A stretch of DNA of 64,000 nt from Brevibacillus sedimenti (GCF_020923495.1 NZ_CP064048.1:893501-957500); one strand, 5' to 3'; positions 46,708-56,207 are shown, numbered from the stretch's first letter. A program made the numbers and translations. The notes: generated from the sequence alone by a model not told the origin.

Positions 46708-46980
46708 TCAGCGGGCCGCTTCTTCGCCGCCCCCCACGACGCCGTTGCCATCGGCAAACACGTGGTCATTGCAAATGGTGATCAGCCCGGCGCGGTCAAG
46801 CTCATCCAGCACTTCAAACAGGCTCTCCCGTTTTCCGGCCGGCAACTTGCGGACAAAGTTGTTGATTTCCTGGGGAGACACGTGCGTGCGAAAATGGACG
46901 CCGCCGTGCCGCACGAAATGGTCGTGACCTGCCTGAGCGTCGTTCCCCGGCAGCTCTCCCCCTTGTATACGGTCGGTCAT
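46708..46980 (-). CDS. Small hypothetical protein
   Basis: A 90-residue soluble protein starting MTDRIQGGELPGNDAQAGHD. It contains HGGVHFRTHVSPQEINNFVRK and a winged-helix-like stretch RESLFEVLDELDRAGLITI. I recognise no family. AAGGGG lies about 9 nt before the chosen ATG, and a good terminator lies just past the stop, so it is probably expressed. The His-rich N-terminal third could bind a metal, but this is only a composition remark. Confidence 0.55.
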   Translation of the reverse strand: MTDRIQGGELPGNDAQAGHDHFVRHGGVHFRTHVSPQEINNFVRKLPAGKRESLFEVLDELDRAGLITICNDHVFADGNGVVGGGEEAAR

Positions 46981-47112
46981 CTTCAACGCCCCTTCCGTCA
47001 ACAGTGTGGCCGTGCTTTCCTAGTTTCACGCATCTGCGGACAGGACATGCGCTGAAAAATGCTCCAACAACATCACGGATCAGCAGCAAACACAGCGAAG
47101 CAAACGTTTTCG

Positions 47113-47159
47113 TAAAAAAAGACAAACAGGAAAAGAGAGACGGGCTCTTTTCCTGTTTG
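47113..47159 (-). terminator. Strong terminator ending the ywhD/RNA segment
   Basis: CAAACAGGAAAAGAG and CTCTTTTCCTGTTTG form a 15-bp perfect stem around about 7 nt. On the minus strand TCTTTTTTT follows. It lies about 560 bp beyond the ywhD stop codon with no credible gene in between. Confidence 0.9.
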
Positions 47160-47344
47160 CTGACCTAGTGTACATGTATACAGCTATGGAAATAAGTTTA
47201 CCTGACTTCAATACGACTAACAATTGATTTCACAATTTGTTCACATTCCGTTCAAGATTTACAGCTTCCATACTGAAGACAAACGGTTCATTGAGTTAGC
47301 GTCCACAAAAAATGATTTCCAGGCCGAAAGGCCTGCCTGTTCAT

Positions 47345-47655
47345 CAACCGAAGCGGAAGACAATGTGCGTCGCATGAAGGGTTGGGCCAAGCGAGCTCCT
47401 TTGACGACCGACTCAGCGGAAAAACGAAGACGCGGGAATCAACAAGGACACAAGTCTCACTTCCTCGAAATACCCAGATGTTTGTCCCCTGCCCGCGTCT
47501 CGTTTTGGAGCGGCCTTCATCCGCTTCTGTGCTGGGCGTCAAGCGAGCGAGCGGGCCCGATCTCCCATGCGCCGCGGACTTTGTCTACACGCTGAGCTTC
47601 GCCCAACCAGACAACAGGATGGACCGAACGAAAGGCTCAACCGTGCACGTGCACG
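47345..47655 (-). ncRNA. Candidate structured RNA in the gene-free segment after ywhD
   Basis: The 500-bp gap holds nested complementary segments: GGTTGGGC (47380-47387) with GCCCAACC (47601-47608); CTCAGCG (47412-47418) with CGCTGAG (47590-47596); AAAACGAAGACGCGGG (47421-47436) with CCCGCGTCTCGTTTT (47492-47506), 15 bp with one bulge; GGACACAA with TTTGTCC inside that. Such nesting suggests a folded RNA. The strand is chosen because a terminator ends the segment on the minus side. It matches no RNA class I know. A start near 47650 or processing from the ywhD transcript are both possible. Confidence 0.45.
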
Positions 47656-47676
47656 TCCTGCTTTATAACGCCAACT

Positions 47677-48174
47677 TTACGCCAACGCCTGCTTCAGTTC
47701 CTCGCTGGAATTCTCCCACATCGCCGGGTTGTGTTCCATCAACAGCTTTTTCAGCGCCGCTTTTTCCGTGTCGTTTAGCTCTGACACCATGATGCGCCGT
47801 TTCATCGAGTAGTCCATTCGGTTGACATGGTCGGCCAAAATTTTGTATCCGCGCCGAGCCTCCCGGTCAATCTCCATGTAGCAGGCGGTTACCCCGGCGT
47901 AATACGGCCCCGAATCGTTGCGGTCAACCGTTACCCAAACCACCCAATACGGCTTGCCGTTGGGCACCTCTTCCTTGTTGGTCGTCCACTTGACGCCTTT
48001 TTCCACGGCGCTTTTTGCATGCATAGCACCCATGTCGATGTAAGCCTTGTCCCCGTCAATGATAACGGAGGAGACAGCGCTCAGGTCAAGCACCCCCTGC
48101 CCATAACCGCCGTGCACGTTCGTTTTTCCGCTCACGATCGTAAAACCGCCAGATTTGCTGTCAAAAATGTCCAC
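47677..48174 (-). CDS. ywhD: YwhD family protein
   Basis: A 165-residue protein matching B. subtilis YwhD by recall: VIIDGDKAYIDMGAMHAKSAVEKGVKW and TNKEEVPNGKPYWVVWVTVDR. The function is unknown; in B. subtilis ywhD neighbours pbpG as here. I prefer the GTG at 48174, 9 nt after AAGAGG, over a GTG three codons earlier which would directly abut that site. The C-terminal helix-rich end (ELNDTEKAALKKLLMEHNPA) is conserved. Its transcript appears to run on into a structured 3' segment. Confidence 0.88.
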   Translation of the reverse strand: MDIFDSKSGGFTIVSGKTNVHGGYGQGVLDLSAVSSVIIDGDKAYIDMGAMHAKSAVEKGVKWTTNKEEVPNGKPYWVVWVTVDRNDSGPYYAGVTACYMEIDREARRGYKILADHVNRMDYSMKRRIMVSELNDTEKAALKKLLMEHNPAMWENSSEELKQALA

Positions 48175-48329
48175 GTGATCCACCCTCTTTTGACCCGTTG
48201 TTTCTTACAGCATATTCTACCTGGAAACAGTGTGAGGCGCAATTTTTCGGCGTGTCTGGCCATTTGCAGCTACGCTCAACGCTCAGCAGAATCATCCTGA
48301 GGACAGTGTGCCTGACGCCCAGCCACTCG

Positions 48330-48641
48330 TCAGTTCCTCGGTCGCTTTCCTCTTATTGCTCGCACCGCTTTACCAATCAGCCAGATCAGCAGAGCCACGT
48401 TCCAGGCGCTGTGAAACGCCATGAGTGCGTTAAATTCCCAGGAATTGAACATGGTATACTCGGCGAGACGCAATTCGAAATAACAAAAGGTCACAAGAAA
48501 GGTAACCGCCATGATCAGCCAGATGCGGATGCCGAAAATAAGGCTCAAGTATCCGGAAATTACCAGACCGATCAAAGGTCCGCCGAATTCCCAGGCGGGA
48601 ACGATCCACATGATGATGTAGAGGATGACGTCAGCGCTCAT
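48330..48641 (-). CDS. Small membrane protein of the surface operon
   Basis: A 103-residue protein with three predicted helices (about 5-36, 38-58, 72-92) and a basic tail KAVRAIRGKRPRN. No family is recognised. Its ATG overlaps the last codons of the lipase gene (the lipase stop lies inside its fourth codon), so translation is probably coupled and it belongs to the same operon. Confidence 0.65.
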   Translation of the reverse strand: MSADVILYIIMWIVPAWEFGGPLIGLVISGYLSLIFGIRIWLIMAVTFLVTFCYFELRLAEYTMFNSWEFNALMAFHSAWNVALLIWLIGKAVRAIRGKRPRN

Positions 48642-51222
48642 CAATTTCTATTCCTTTCACGTGTTCCATTCGGTTTTCTACAAGCCGGAACAGTCGTCCC
48701 GATTCCTGCTGATCATCTGATGAAAACCGCCGGATCAGCAACTTGGCCGAGGAACTGTGCTTGGAACGCGGCATTTCCTGAAAGTGAAGCGGCTGGCCGT
48801 CCAGCACGTGAATCACCACGATATTGCCGTGGTATTCGACGCGCACATCGTCCCACACCTCTTTTTTCTCAGGATCAATCCGCATGGACCTGCCGGACTT
48901 GGAGACGATCACTTCGGGAAATTCACCGTCTTCGCGGGACAGGATGTAATACAGGTAAGAGGATGTTTGCTTGGGAGTCCGCCGCATTCCTTTCTGCACA
49001 TCCTCGATACCAATCAGCAGATGGCCCACCTGCTGGATGACGTACGGATTAACCGGCAGCTTGGCATGCTCCTCGAGGATGAAATACTGTTTCTTGATGT
49101 CTTTTTGGGCATAGGTGGCACTCACATAGGGTACTGTCCCATCTCCAAAACCTTTGTCAAAAAACGGTTCTAACTGACGGGATACCGGGTTCATGACATA
49201 TCCCAACAGCGTCGTTTGCCCTATTCCGATGATCGAATACTGCGGCACATAGATGATCTTGTTGTCCCACTTTTCATGCAATTCCCCCGCTTGTTTGACC
49301 AACGGGTCATAGTCCAGGCGGATCTGCCGATCTTGCAAGAACTCTTTATAGGAGTACGAATGCACGGCATCTTTTTTGAGAAACGCTTCCGTGTCGAAGT
49401 ACTTTCGGGAAGGAAGCAGTTCGTATACAGCCGGAGCGTATGCAGAGATGACTTTCCCCGTTTCCTCGTGCAGTGCAGGGATGTCGAAGTTGTAGCCGTA
49501 TTTGATCGCCTGGTATGCACGGGGCGATCCCAAAAACGGGGTGCCCATGTAAATGATACGCTTTGTTTTCTGCTGGTAGGACACGTTGGACAGAAGCGTC
49601 TCCCGCACCAGCAATCCGCCCATGCTGTGGGCCACCAACTGTACCTGACTGGCTCCAGATCGCTTTAGAGCCTCGTCTATTTTCTGTTTTAAAAAAGTGG
49701 CGTTATCGGCGTTGCTGTACCGCCAATCGTAAGGCATGGCAAAAAGCGTCCGGTTTTTCTCGTACCCCATTTTCTCCAGATGCTTGACCATGCTTGCATA
49801 CTGCTCCGCTTTTTTCTTGATGACATCCAGTGAAGCATACGACAGATATTCGATGGCGCGAAACCCGCCATCCGCCCGCTCCGGAAACACTTTGATCCCT
49901 GGTTGGCGGGGCTGTACGTTTATGCTTCCATTCTTGACGGGTTCCAGCGACAAGATTTTGCGGTGCCGCGGATCTTTGATACCCACGCTCATCTCCCACA
50001 GGCCCAGCCATATTTCCGATGTTTTCCCGTTCTCTTCAACCTCCAGCCGGGAACCGCCGATACCCGGAATCAGAATGACCGGAATCGTCGCAGTCGTAAT
50101 CGACAGCTTGTAGGCATGCGGCTTGAGCGCAGAGCTGCGGCTGGCCGATACTTTTACGAAATAGGTGCCGGGGTCGCCGTTGTACACAATCAGCTCGTCG
50201 GCATTCTTGGCCTTTTCCGATCTGGCAACCAGCTTGTTTTCCTTGTTGTACAGGTACAAGTCAAGGTCCATCCCCTCGGGAATATTGCTGAGCGTTGCCC
50301 GGATCGTGGAAGACAGGTTGACCGTCACGCGGTAGAAATCGACATCGTCAAGGTGATGCAAATTGGCCACGATGTTTTCGCGGTCCTCCGGTTCGCGAGC
50401 GTTTTTGATCGTGTCATTTGGTTCGTACTCATCCTGCTTGCCTTCATTTTGCGCCACGGCATCCGCCCTCAGGCGATAGTACACTTTCTTGTTAAAGGCC
50501 CACTGGCTGCCCTCCACTTTCACGTAGTACCAATTGTTTTTTTCGACAGCGACGTCTTCCACCCGCTGCCTGTCACTTCGCGGTTGGTCAGAACGCCCCA
50601 GCTCACGCCCTTCGCTGTCGAACACGTACAGAAAATAATCTGTCTTGCTGGGAATATCAAAAAGCGTAAACGTGATCGTCCCGTTTGTGGGAGCTTTCAT
50701 TTTCCACACATCCACGTCACCGCTTTTTCCAATCCGGCCATACGCGTCCTTTCCGGCAAACATCCAATCCGCTTTGGAAAAGGTGTCATTGGGCTCCAGT
50801 TCGTACGTCGCGGGCAGCGCCCGCAGTTCCACTTCCGACGGCTTCTTCCTGCCGGAAAAGCGCCGGGTAAACTCCTCTTCCTGTTCCTGCAGGTTGCGGT
50901 CCGCCTGCTCGTCCGACTCATGAATCCCGTCTTCGACTTCTTCTGCCTCTTCGCCCTCTTCTCCCACGTCACCCGCGCCCAACTCCTCCTCTCCCGTCAC
51001 TGAATCGGAGTGGTCCGCTTCCTTTGCTTCCTCCGCTGTCGTCTCTTCTCCACCTTCGCCCTCCTGGTGTGCAAGCGTGATCCATTCGCTCCCGCGAGGC
51101 TTATCCCCCGCCTCATGGGAAAGCGCAGTGCTCTGTTTGGCCCAACCGGACGGAACCACGCTGCTCAACATCAGAACAGCCAGCAGCAGCAAATGTGCCA
51201 TCCGGCGCAACATGCCACCCAT
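48631..51222 (-). CDS. Secreted LCAT-like lipase/acyltransferase with PPC domains
   Basis: An exported 863-residue protein: signal peptide LRRMAHLLLLAVLMLSSVVP, an acidic Glu-rich linker (about 50-120), two PPC-like beta domains (NDTFSKADWMFAGKD about 145-245; NDTIKNAREPEDRENIVANL about 270-380), and an alpha/beta hydrolase of the LCAT type from about residue 385. That domain has VILIPGIGGSRLEV (oxyanion loop), MPYDWRYSNAD, the nucleophile in LVAHSMGGLLV and a late GDGTVPY with the Asp. It probably acts on lipids at the cell surface. It follows the giant secreted protein by 66 nt. Confidence 0.85.
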   Translation of the reverse strand: MGGMLRRMAHLLLLAVLMLSSVVPSGWAKQSTALSHEAGDKPRGSEWITLAHQEGEGGEETTAEEAKEADHSDSVTGEEELGAGDVGEEGEEAEEVEDGIHESDEQADRNLQEQEEEFTRRFSGRKKPSEVELRALPATYELEPNDTFSKADWMFAGKDAYGRIGKSGDVDVWKMKAPTNGTITFTLFDIPSKTDYFLYVFDSEGRELGRSDQPRSDRQRVEDVAVEKNNWYYVKVEGSQWAFNKKVYYRLRADAVAQNEGKQDEYEPNDTIKNAREPEDRENIVANLHHLDDVDFYRVTVNLSSTIRATLSNIPEGMDLDLYLYNKENKLVARSEKAKNADELIVYNGDPGTYFVKVSASRSSALKPHAYKLSITTATIPVILIPGIGGSRLEVEENGKTSEIWLGLWEMSVGIKDPRHRKILSLEPVKNGSINVQPRQPGIKVFPERADGGFRAIEYLSYASLDVIKKKAEQYASMVKHLEKMGYEKNRTLFAMPYDWRYSNADNATFLKQKIDEALKRSGASQVQLVAHSMGGLLVRETLLSNVSYQQKTKRIIYMGTPFLGSPRAYQAIKYGYNFDIPALHEETGKVISAYAPAVYELLPSRKYFDTEAFLKKDAVHSYSYKEFLQDRQIRLDYDPLVKQAGELHEKWDNKIIYVPQYSIIGIGQTTLLGYVMNPVSRQLEPFFDKGFGDGTVPYVSATYAQKDIKKQYFILEEHAKLPVNPYVIQQVGHLLIGIEDVQKGMRRTPKQTSSYLYYILSREDGEFPEVIVSKSGRSMRIDPEKKEVWDDVRVEYHGNIVVIHVLDGQPLHFQEMPRSKHSSSAKLLIRRFSSDDQQESGRLFRLVENRMEHVKGIEIDER

Positions 51223-51288
51223 AAAAATACCCCCTTGCCTGTTTCTTCCTATACGGTAGAAAAAGACAGCAAGGGGGAGCAAGTAAAT

Positions 51289-54200
51289 TTACCGAGTGGT
51301 ATGGTTGCGAATGCCCTGGCGTTCCCAGGCGTTGGCGATAATGCGGAACGGCGCCCGATAATCCGCCTGATCATGCCCGGTGAACTGCTGTTTGTTCGGG
51401 AAGGCAAAGCCCTTCACCGCTCCAAACCGAAAATGCACGTGAAAGTATACGGCGTAGCTGGCATCCTTTTGAAAGCCGCGCTGTTTGTCTCCCATCAGGG
51501 GCGTATCGACGCCCATTTCCCTCAAGCCCAGTTTGGGCACCATATAGGACGCCCCCTGCCATGCCGTCTGTGACGACCGCTGTAACTCCAGGGTGGACTG
51601 AAGCGGCGTGTTTCGCCTCCCGGTTTCGGAAATCCATGCCTGTGCCGCCGTAATCTCCGGATATTTGCCGCTGACCGGATGGCGGTGACGCGTTTCCAGG
51701 ACAAGACTGGTCAGTATGCGCTCACCAGCGTAAAAATCATTGGGACGACTGTCCGGATATCGGTCGCGCCCGTGGTATTCCGTCCATTCTGCGGTGTGGC
51801 GCAGCAGCCCTTTGGCGTTTGGTTCAAATACTTCAAACTCGCGCTCCCCGCCTTTTACCGTGATCGTGTAACGCCCCGTCATGTTTCGGGTCAGGCTGTG
51901 CGGAACGCATGTTTCGTTGCCGTCGTCGTCCTCTGTGCAGCTTTCATACGACACGTCAAACCGGATGTTGTAATCCATCGTGATCACAAACCCGTTGATC
52001 TCGACCTTGTATTCCTGCGCGTTTAGCACCTGCCGCCACGTTGTTTGCGTCGGGACAACCGTTCCGGTGTAAACATAATCGCCGCCGGTTCCCGCGCTGC
52101 TCACCTGCCACTGTTGGGGCGTGCCGGGACCGGTTACCTTCAAGTCCAGCATGGCCGGGCTGTACACGGCCATGCTTTTCGCGTCCGCGATCCATCCCGG
52201 AGTCGCCGTCACAGACACGCCTTTGATCCCGTCACCCTTGATAGCCTGCTCCAGCTGTGACTTGTACGAGGTGATGTTTTGGTTGATCTCCTGCTTTACG
52301 CGAGCAAAGCCATCGTTGATTTTCGTTTGGTCGATCTCAACGCGGATCTTGGCCGGCTCCCGTTCCCATACACCGTCCGCATTCGCCTGCAGCTTCTGCA
52401 GCTCGCGGCCGTCGCTGTCGAATATCTTGAGGCCGATCTCGCCGCCGTCAAAGTTTCCTCCGCCACCTGGCGGATTGGGAATAGTTCCTCCCCCGCCGCC
52501 GATCACCTTGACCGGCCACTCAGCGCGGTTGTCCGGCCAAATGGTTTCGTCAGCCGGCCTGTCTTTATGCGGGTTGATGTTGGCAATAAAATCCTCCGAC
52601 TGCTGCGGATACTGCGTCGGCACGGTAATTTTGCGGACTTCCCCCGGCTTGAAGTTGTTCACGTCCAGCATGGTGGCCGTCGGGGAGCTTTCCCAGCGCA
52701 CCGCCAGTTTGGTATCGTGTTCCAGTTTCCCGGCGTTCTTCACGTCAAACGTAATGGTTGCGGTCGTCCCCGGAGCCTGCGGATCGTTTGGCGTGATCGT
52801 GAAGCTGCTCTTGATGATCAGCAGGTTCTCCCCATCGTTGGGAATGCCAGCGTCTCCAATGCGAACAAAGAATTCGCCGTCACATTGGGTGGTACCACTT
52901 TTTGGGTTATAAAACTGAACCCTGTAGAATCCGGGTAACGGTAACCCCGTTGCGTCATCACGAGGGAACCCAATTCTATGATGATTCTGCGCTTGTTTGG
53001 ATGAGGACAGCCATTCGCCGTCACGTTCCTTTTCCCAGGTGTTCGTTGCAGGGTCAAGCCATCTCAGCGAAAAATGTGTCTCGTCGCTGGTAAAGAGGCG
53101 GAAGCCGTGATACTCGTCGATCCAATCTTCCGGCTTAAACTCAAGGATTTCACCGCGTTCGACATCCTTTCTCCACACCACTTGTCCCGTCGTGCGTTCG
53201 ATGGAGGCGGTTAGTGAGTAGCACACACGATCCGACCAGATGGGCAGTTCCAACTCCCGAATGCAGCCCGTCTCGGAAATAAAGACCAGCGTAACAGTAT
53301 CCCCTGCTTCTACATCGAGCGGCAAGTACAGGTGAAACTTTTCTTTTGCTGCCAATTTGCCCGTCAATGGGGTTTGCTGGCCGTTGAATTTCAAGTACCA
53401 CGTGCCCGGCACGTCTGCAGCCAATCCCAAGTGGGTATCGTATTCACTGCCGGTATTCGTTAAGTGGCGGAAGTACAGCCCGTCATCAAGCAGTGTGTCG
53501 TCCAGCAGTTGGCCGCCAGGCGAATAACCGACAGGCGGTTCCCCGTACGCGTAAAACTTGATCCGGTCCTGCTCGTAGATTGTGCAGCTCACATCCCGGA
53601 CTTTGATCGTAATGGACCAGGCGCATTCCGGTCGTTTGGTAGAATCAAAGTTTGTACTCTCCAGGTCGAGCCTCAGTTGGTATGTCTTTCCTGGTTCCAA
53701 AGGGACGATCTCTTTCTTGCCGTATGTGTAGGGCAATGTAAGATCGTCTGATCTGGTCGGTTTTAGCTTTCCATTGTCATCCGTCATCTTCGGCACTTTC
53801 TCAATTTTGCCATCCGGCAGCGTTACTTCCCAATACACGTCCAAGGGTTGTACATCCCCATACCGATCCGTGTACTGGACACGGAAGTGCAGCTCCTCTC
53901 CCGGCATCACTTCGATGGTTTCGCCGTTTCTAACCGTACTTCCCGACAGTTTTACAATGGGACAATTATCGAGGCGGTCACCTTTCTTTCGCACATACAT
54001 CGTTTTTACCCAACAGTCAGCCCCATCGTCGCTTTCATACTTGATCTGAATTGCCCCTTCATCGAATGGGGCATCCAGCACACCAACCTTGGCGTTGTTG
54101 CCGGACCCTTTCTGCATGGGAATGCCGTTGGCCGTGAATCTTCCCGACTTAGCGGCCGTAATGATAATCCGGCTGCCTGGTTCGACATAGATGGTTTCCC

Positions 54201-55293
54201 CGCCGCTGGGAACGTTCTTTAATTCCCGGTCGCTTTTTTCTTCCTCAATGCGAATCTCCATCTTGGTTTGCGTGGAAGAAATGCTGCACTTCTCGGGTGC
54301 TGGCGGTTCATCATCGTCATCATCATCCGGAGGCTCCGGCGAAGGAGGGTTGCCAACAACAAAAGGTGCTGCATACGCAACACCTTGACCTCCCACTGCA
54401 GGGGCATTTTTGGTATTTCGGGCATGTGTATCGGTGAACAGGATTCTTGCTTCGTAGTTTCCGGCTTTCGCGGGCACCCACGTTTGTTGCGGGAAGTTTA
54501 TCGTTGCACCGCTTCCGTCCCCCTCGCCGCTGATCGGGTATTCTTTGATTAACGAAGTAAACGTATATTCCGTCTTTCCGGTATCGACATTGTAGATATA
54601 ATAGTTGAGGACTTTTAATCCGCGATTGTAAATACTGTAGTCCTTCCCGTAAGCATCAATCCTGACGGTGTCTCCGACTTGATACTGGCTTTTATCGGTG
54701 CGAATCGAACCATCCGGTCGCTGGGTGGTCAAGAATTTTACGACACCCACCCAAGAGCCTTGTTCTCCACTATTCGCAGGTCTGAAAGTGAATGGCAAGC
54801 CTTTTCCCCCGGACATTTCAGCTACTTTTGCCAGCAAATACCCGGTGTATGGTTCCGCACCAGGCTCACTACTGGTCAATAATCCCCCATAAAGACCGTT
54901 CTCGTTTGTCATAAACGCGGGGTTCCCGTTAAAGATAGCAGCCCAAGCTCTGGCCTCCTCTATATCCACAATTGGATAGCCGTTGTTCGCCGATTCGGAG
55001 GCTTTGGAGTAATTTAAAACTTTTCCGCTGCCGCTGACAGCCCCCGTGACTTGTACGTCGGCTACGGTCAGTCGCATGTTATCACTTCTACTAAGACCAG
55101 CTAGTCCCTCAACAAAGTGATCTAGACTCCCTACAACTTCTTTATTCTGGTTCAGATATCCCGGCGTTCTCCCATACGTTTTAGGGTTAATAGGGCTAGC
55201 TTGAGCGTGTTCAGGGGAGATCATAAAAGGATTTAATAGTGACAAAATGGTAATGAAAAGCAGCAATGTCTTTATACTTCTCATCATTACCAT
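51289..55293 (-). CDS. Giant secreted protein with four Cys-paired modules
   Basis: A roughly 1,334-residue exported protein (signal IKTLLLFITILSLLNPFMIS, AQA site near 33). An N-terminal region (35-315) ends in the linker PDDDDDDEPPAP. Then come four modules of 92-114 residues, each bounded by one Cys pair (about 337/428, 445/558, 571/678, 692/805), probably disulphide-linked beta sandwiches. A CARDB-like domain (about 820-930) precedes a Gly/Pro hinge and a roughly 390-residue C-terminal part. No family is named. The ATG overlaps the stop of the upstream SLH gene (TGATG). Confidence 0.7.
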   Translation of the reverse strand: MVMMRSIKTLLLFITILSLLNPFMISPEHAQASPINPKTYGRTPGYLNQNKEVVGSLDHFVEGLAGLSRSDNMRLTVADVQVTGAVSGSGKVLNYSKASESANNGYPIVDIEEARAWAAIFNGNPAFMTNENGLYGGLLTSSEPGAEPYTGYLLAKVAEMSGGKGLPFTFRPANSGEQGSWVGVVKFLTTQRPDGSIRTDKSQYQVGDTVRIDAYGKDYSIYNRGLKVLNYYIYNVDTGKTEYTFTSLIKEYPISGEGDGSGATINFPQQTWVPAKAGNYEARILFTDTHARNTKNAPAVGGQGVAYAAPFVVGNPPSPEPPDDDDDDEPPAPEKCSISSTQTKMEIRIEEEKSDRELKNVPSGGETIYVEPGSRIIITAAKSGRFTANGIPMQKGSGNNAKVGVLDAPFDEGAIQIKYESDDGADCWVKTMYVRKKGDRLDNCPIVKLSGSTVRNGETIEVMPGEELHFRVQYTDRYGDVQPLDVYWEVTLPDGKIEKVPKMTDDNGKLKPTRSDDLTLPYTYGKKEIVPLEPGKTYQLRLDLESTNFDSTKRPECAWSITIKVRDVSCTIYEQDRIKFYAYGEPPVGYSPGGQLLDDTLLDDGLYFRHLTNTGSEYDTHLGLAADVPGTWYLKFNGQQTPLTGKLAAKEKFHLYLPLDVEAGDTVTLVFISETGCIRELELPIWSDRVCYSLTASIERTTGQVVWRKDVERGEILEFKPEDWIDEYHGFRLFTSDETHFSLRWLDPATNTWEKERDGEWLSSSKQAQNHHRIGFPRDDATGLPLPGFYRVQFYNPKSGTTQCDGEFFVRIGDAGIPNDGENLLIIKSSFTITPNDPQAPGTTATITFDVKNAGKLEHDTKLAVRWESSPTATMLDVNNFKPGEVRKITVPTQYPQQSEDFIANINPHKDRPADETIWPDNRAEWPVKVIGGGGGTIPNPPGGGGNFDGGEIGLKIFDSDGRELQKLQANADGVWEREPAKIRVEIDQTKINDGFARVKQEINQNITSYKSQLEQAIKGDGIKGVSVTATPGWIADAKSMAVYSPAMLDLKVTGPGTPQQWQVSSAGTGGDYVYTGTVVPTQTTWRQVLNAQEYKVEINGFVITMDYNIRFDVSYESCTEDDDGNETCVPHSLTRNMTGRYTITVKGGEREFEVFEPNAKGLLRHTAEWTEYHGRDRYPDSRPNDFYAGERILTSLVLETRHRHPVSGKYPEITAAQAWISETGRRNTPLQSTLELQRSSQTAWQGASYMVPKLGLREMGVDTPLMGDKQRGFQKDASYAVYFHVHFRFGAVKGFAFPNKQQFTGHDQADYRAPFRIIANAWERQGIRNHTTR

Positions 55294-56207
55294 CACCGCC
55301 GAACGTTTTCGTACTCCAGACTTACAGGTAATTTAGTATACATATAAAAAACTAAAGGAACAGCCTCTCCTCTGTATTTTATGGTAAGTTGCATAGCCTT
55401 AGCTTGAGAGACATTTACAGAAAATGCACCGGGGGAATTGTACTCATTAAAATTACCGTTCTTATGGAGGATAAAAAGGCTCACGTTATATTTATTACTA
55501 GTAAATATAGTCCCCCTTAAAATCCCGTTAGAAAGTCTCAAGGAGCTATGGATTTTATTGGCGATTATTTCAGCTTCCTTAATGCCTACAAAATCCTTGT
55601 GTAGAGTAGCCAAGACAAAGGCCTGTTCTGATCGGGTGACACTGGTTTCAGAATCATATATTGAGGTAGCTACACCATTCGGAAATTTACCAGCCTTCTT
55701 TGGGAGCCACGCACTATCTACAGCATATTTAACATTAGACGATTGCTCATAAAATCCAGTTGTCTTCTGTGTTCGGGAATTTCTCACACTCTCCCACGCA
55801 TTAATGATCAGAAAAGCTCCTTCTTCCCGGTTCAAAACCTTATTGGGATTAATCGAAACATCATCCAAAATCCCATCCTTCATCGCCCGCTCATAGTACA
55901 CCTTCGCCCAGTGATTCTGCGGAAAACCGGGAACGGAAACACCTTGGGTCAACCCCTTTACGTTCACCAACCCAGCCACCAGATCAGCTTGCGTAATCGG
56001 CTGCTCGGGACGGAAATTCCCATCCGGGAAAAGCCACATAAGTTTGTGTTTCACCACATATTCGATCGCTGCACGGTTCGGGTGGTTTTCATAGTCTTTC
56101 TGAACCGTTTGTGCTTGCGCAACAGAGGGATGGGGTGCAGTGAAAAGACCGCTTAATGAAAGCACGGTTCCCAATAGACTGGCGAGAAAAACATGCATTC
56201 GTTTCAA
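55293..56207 (-). CDS. SLH-domain surface protein
   Basis: A 304-residue exported protein that starts at TTG, 7 nt after GGAGG: LKRMHVFLASLLGTVLSLSG is the signal peptide, cleaved near VAQAQ. Residues about 35-205 carry SLH-type repeats ([60 protein letters not shown]), which bind secondary wall polymer. The C-terminal 100 residues are a beta-rich unknown domain. It is the first gene of the surface operon and its stop overlaps the start of the giant protein gene. Wall anchoring of the complex is the probable role. Confidence 0.8.
   Translation of the reverse strand: MKRMHVFLASLLGTVLSLSGLFTAPHPSVAQAQTVQKDYENHPNRAAIEYVVKHKLMWLFPDGNFRPEQPITQADLVAGLVNVKGLTQGVSVPGFPQNHWAKVYYERAMKDGILDDVSINPNKVLNREEGAFLIINAWESVRNSRTQKTTGFYEQSSNVKYAVDSAWLPKKAGKFPNGVATSIYDSETSVTRSEQAFVLATLHKDFVGIKEAEIIANKIHSSLRLSNGILRGTIFTSNKYNVSLFILHKNGNFNEYNSPGAFSVNVSQAKAMQLTIKYRGEAVPLVFYMYTKLPVSLEYENVRR

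Noticed and set aside
47288-47542. Minus-strand 84-codon frame inside the gene-free segment
   Set aside because: It has no ribosome site, and its codons coincide with the arms of the predicted RNA helices, so I treat it as incidental to the RNA candidate.
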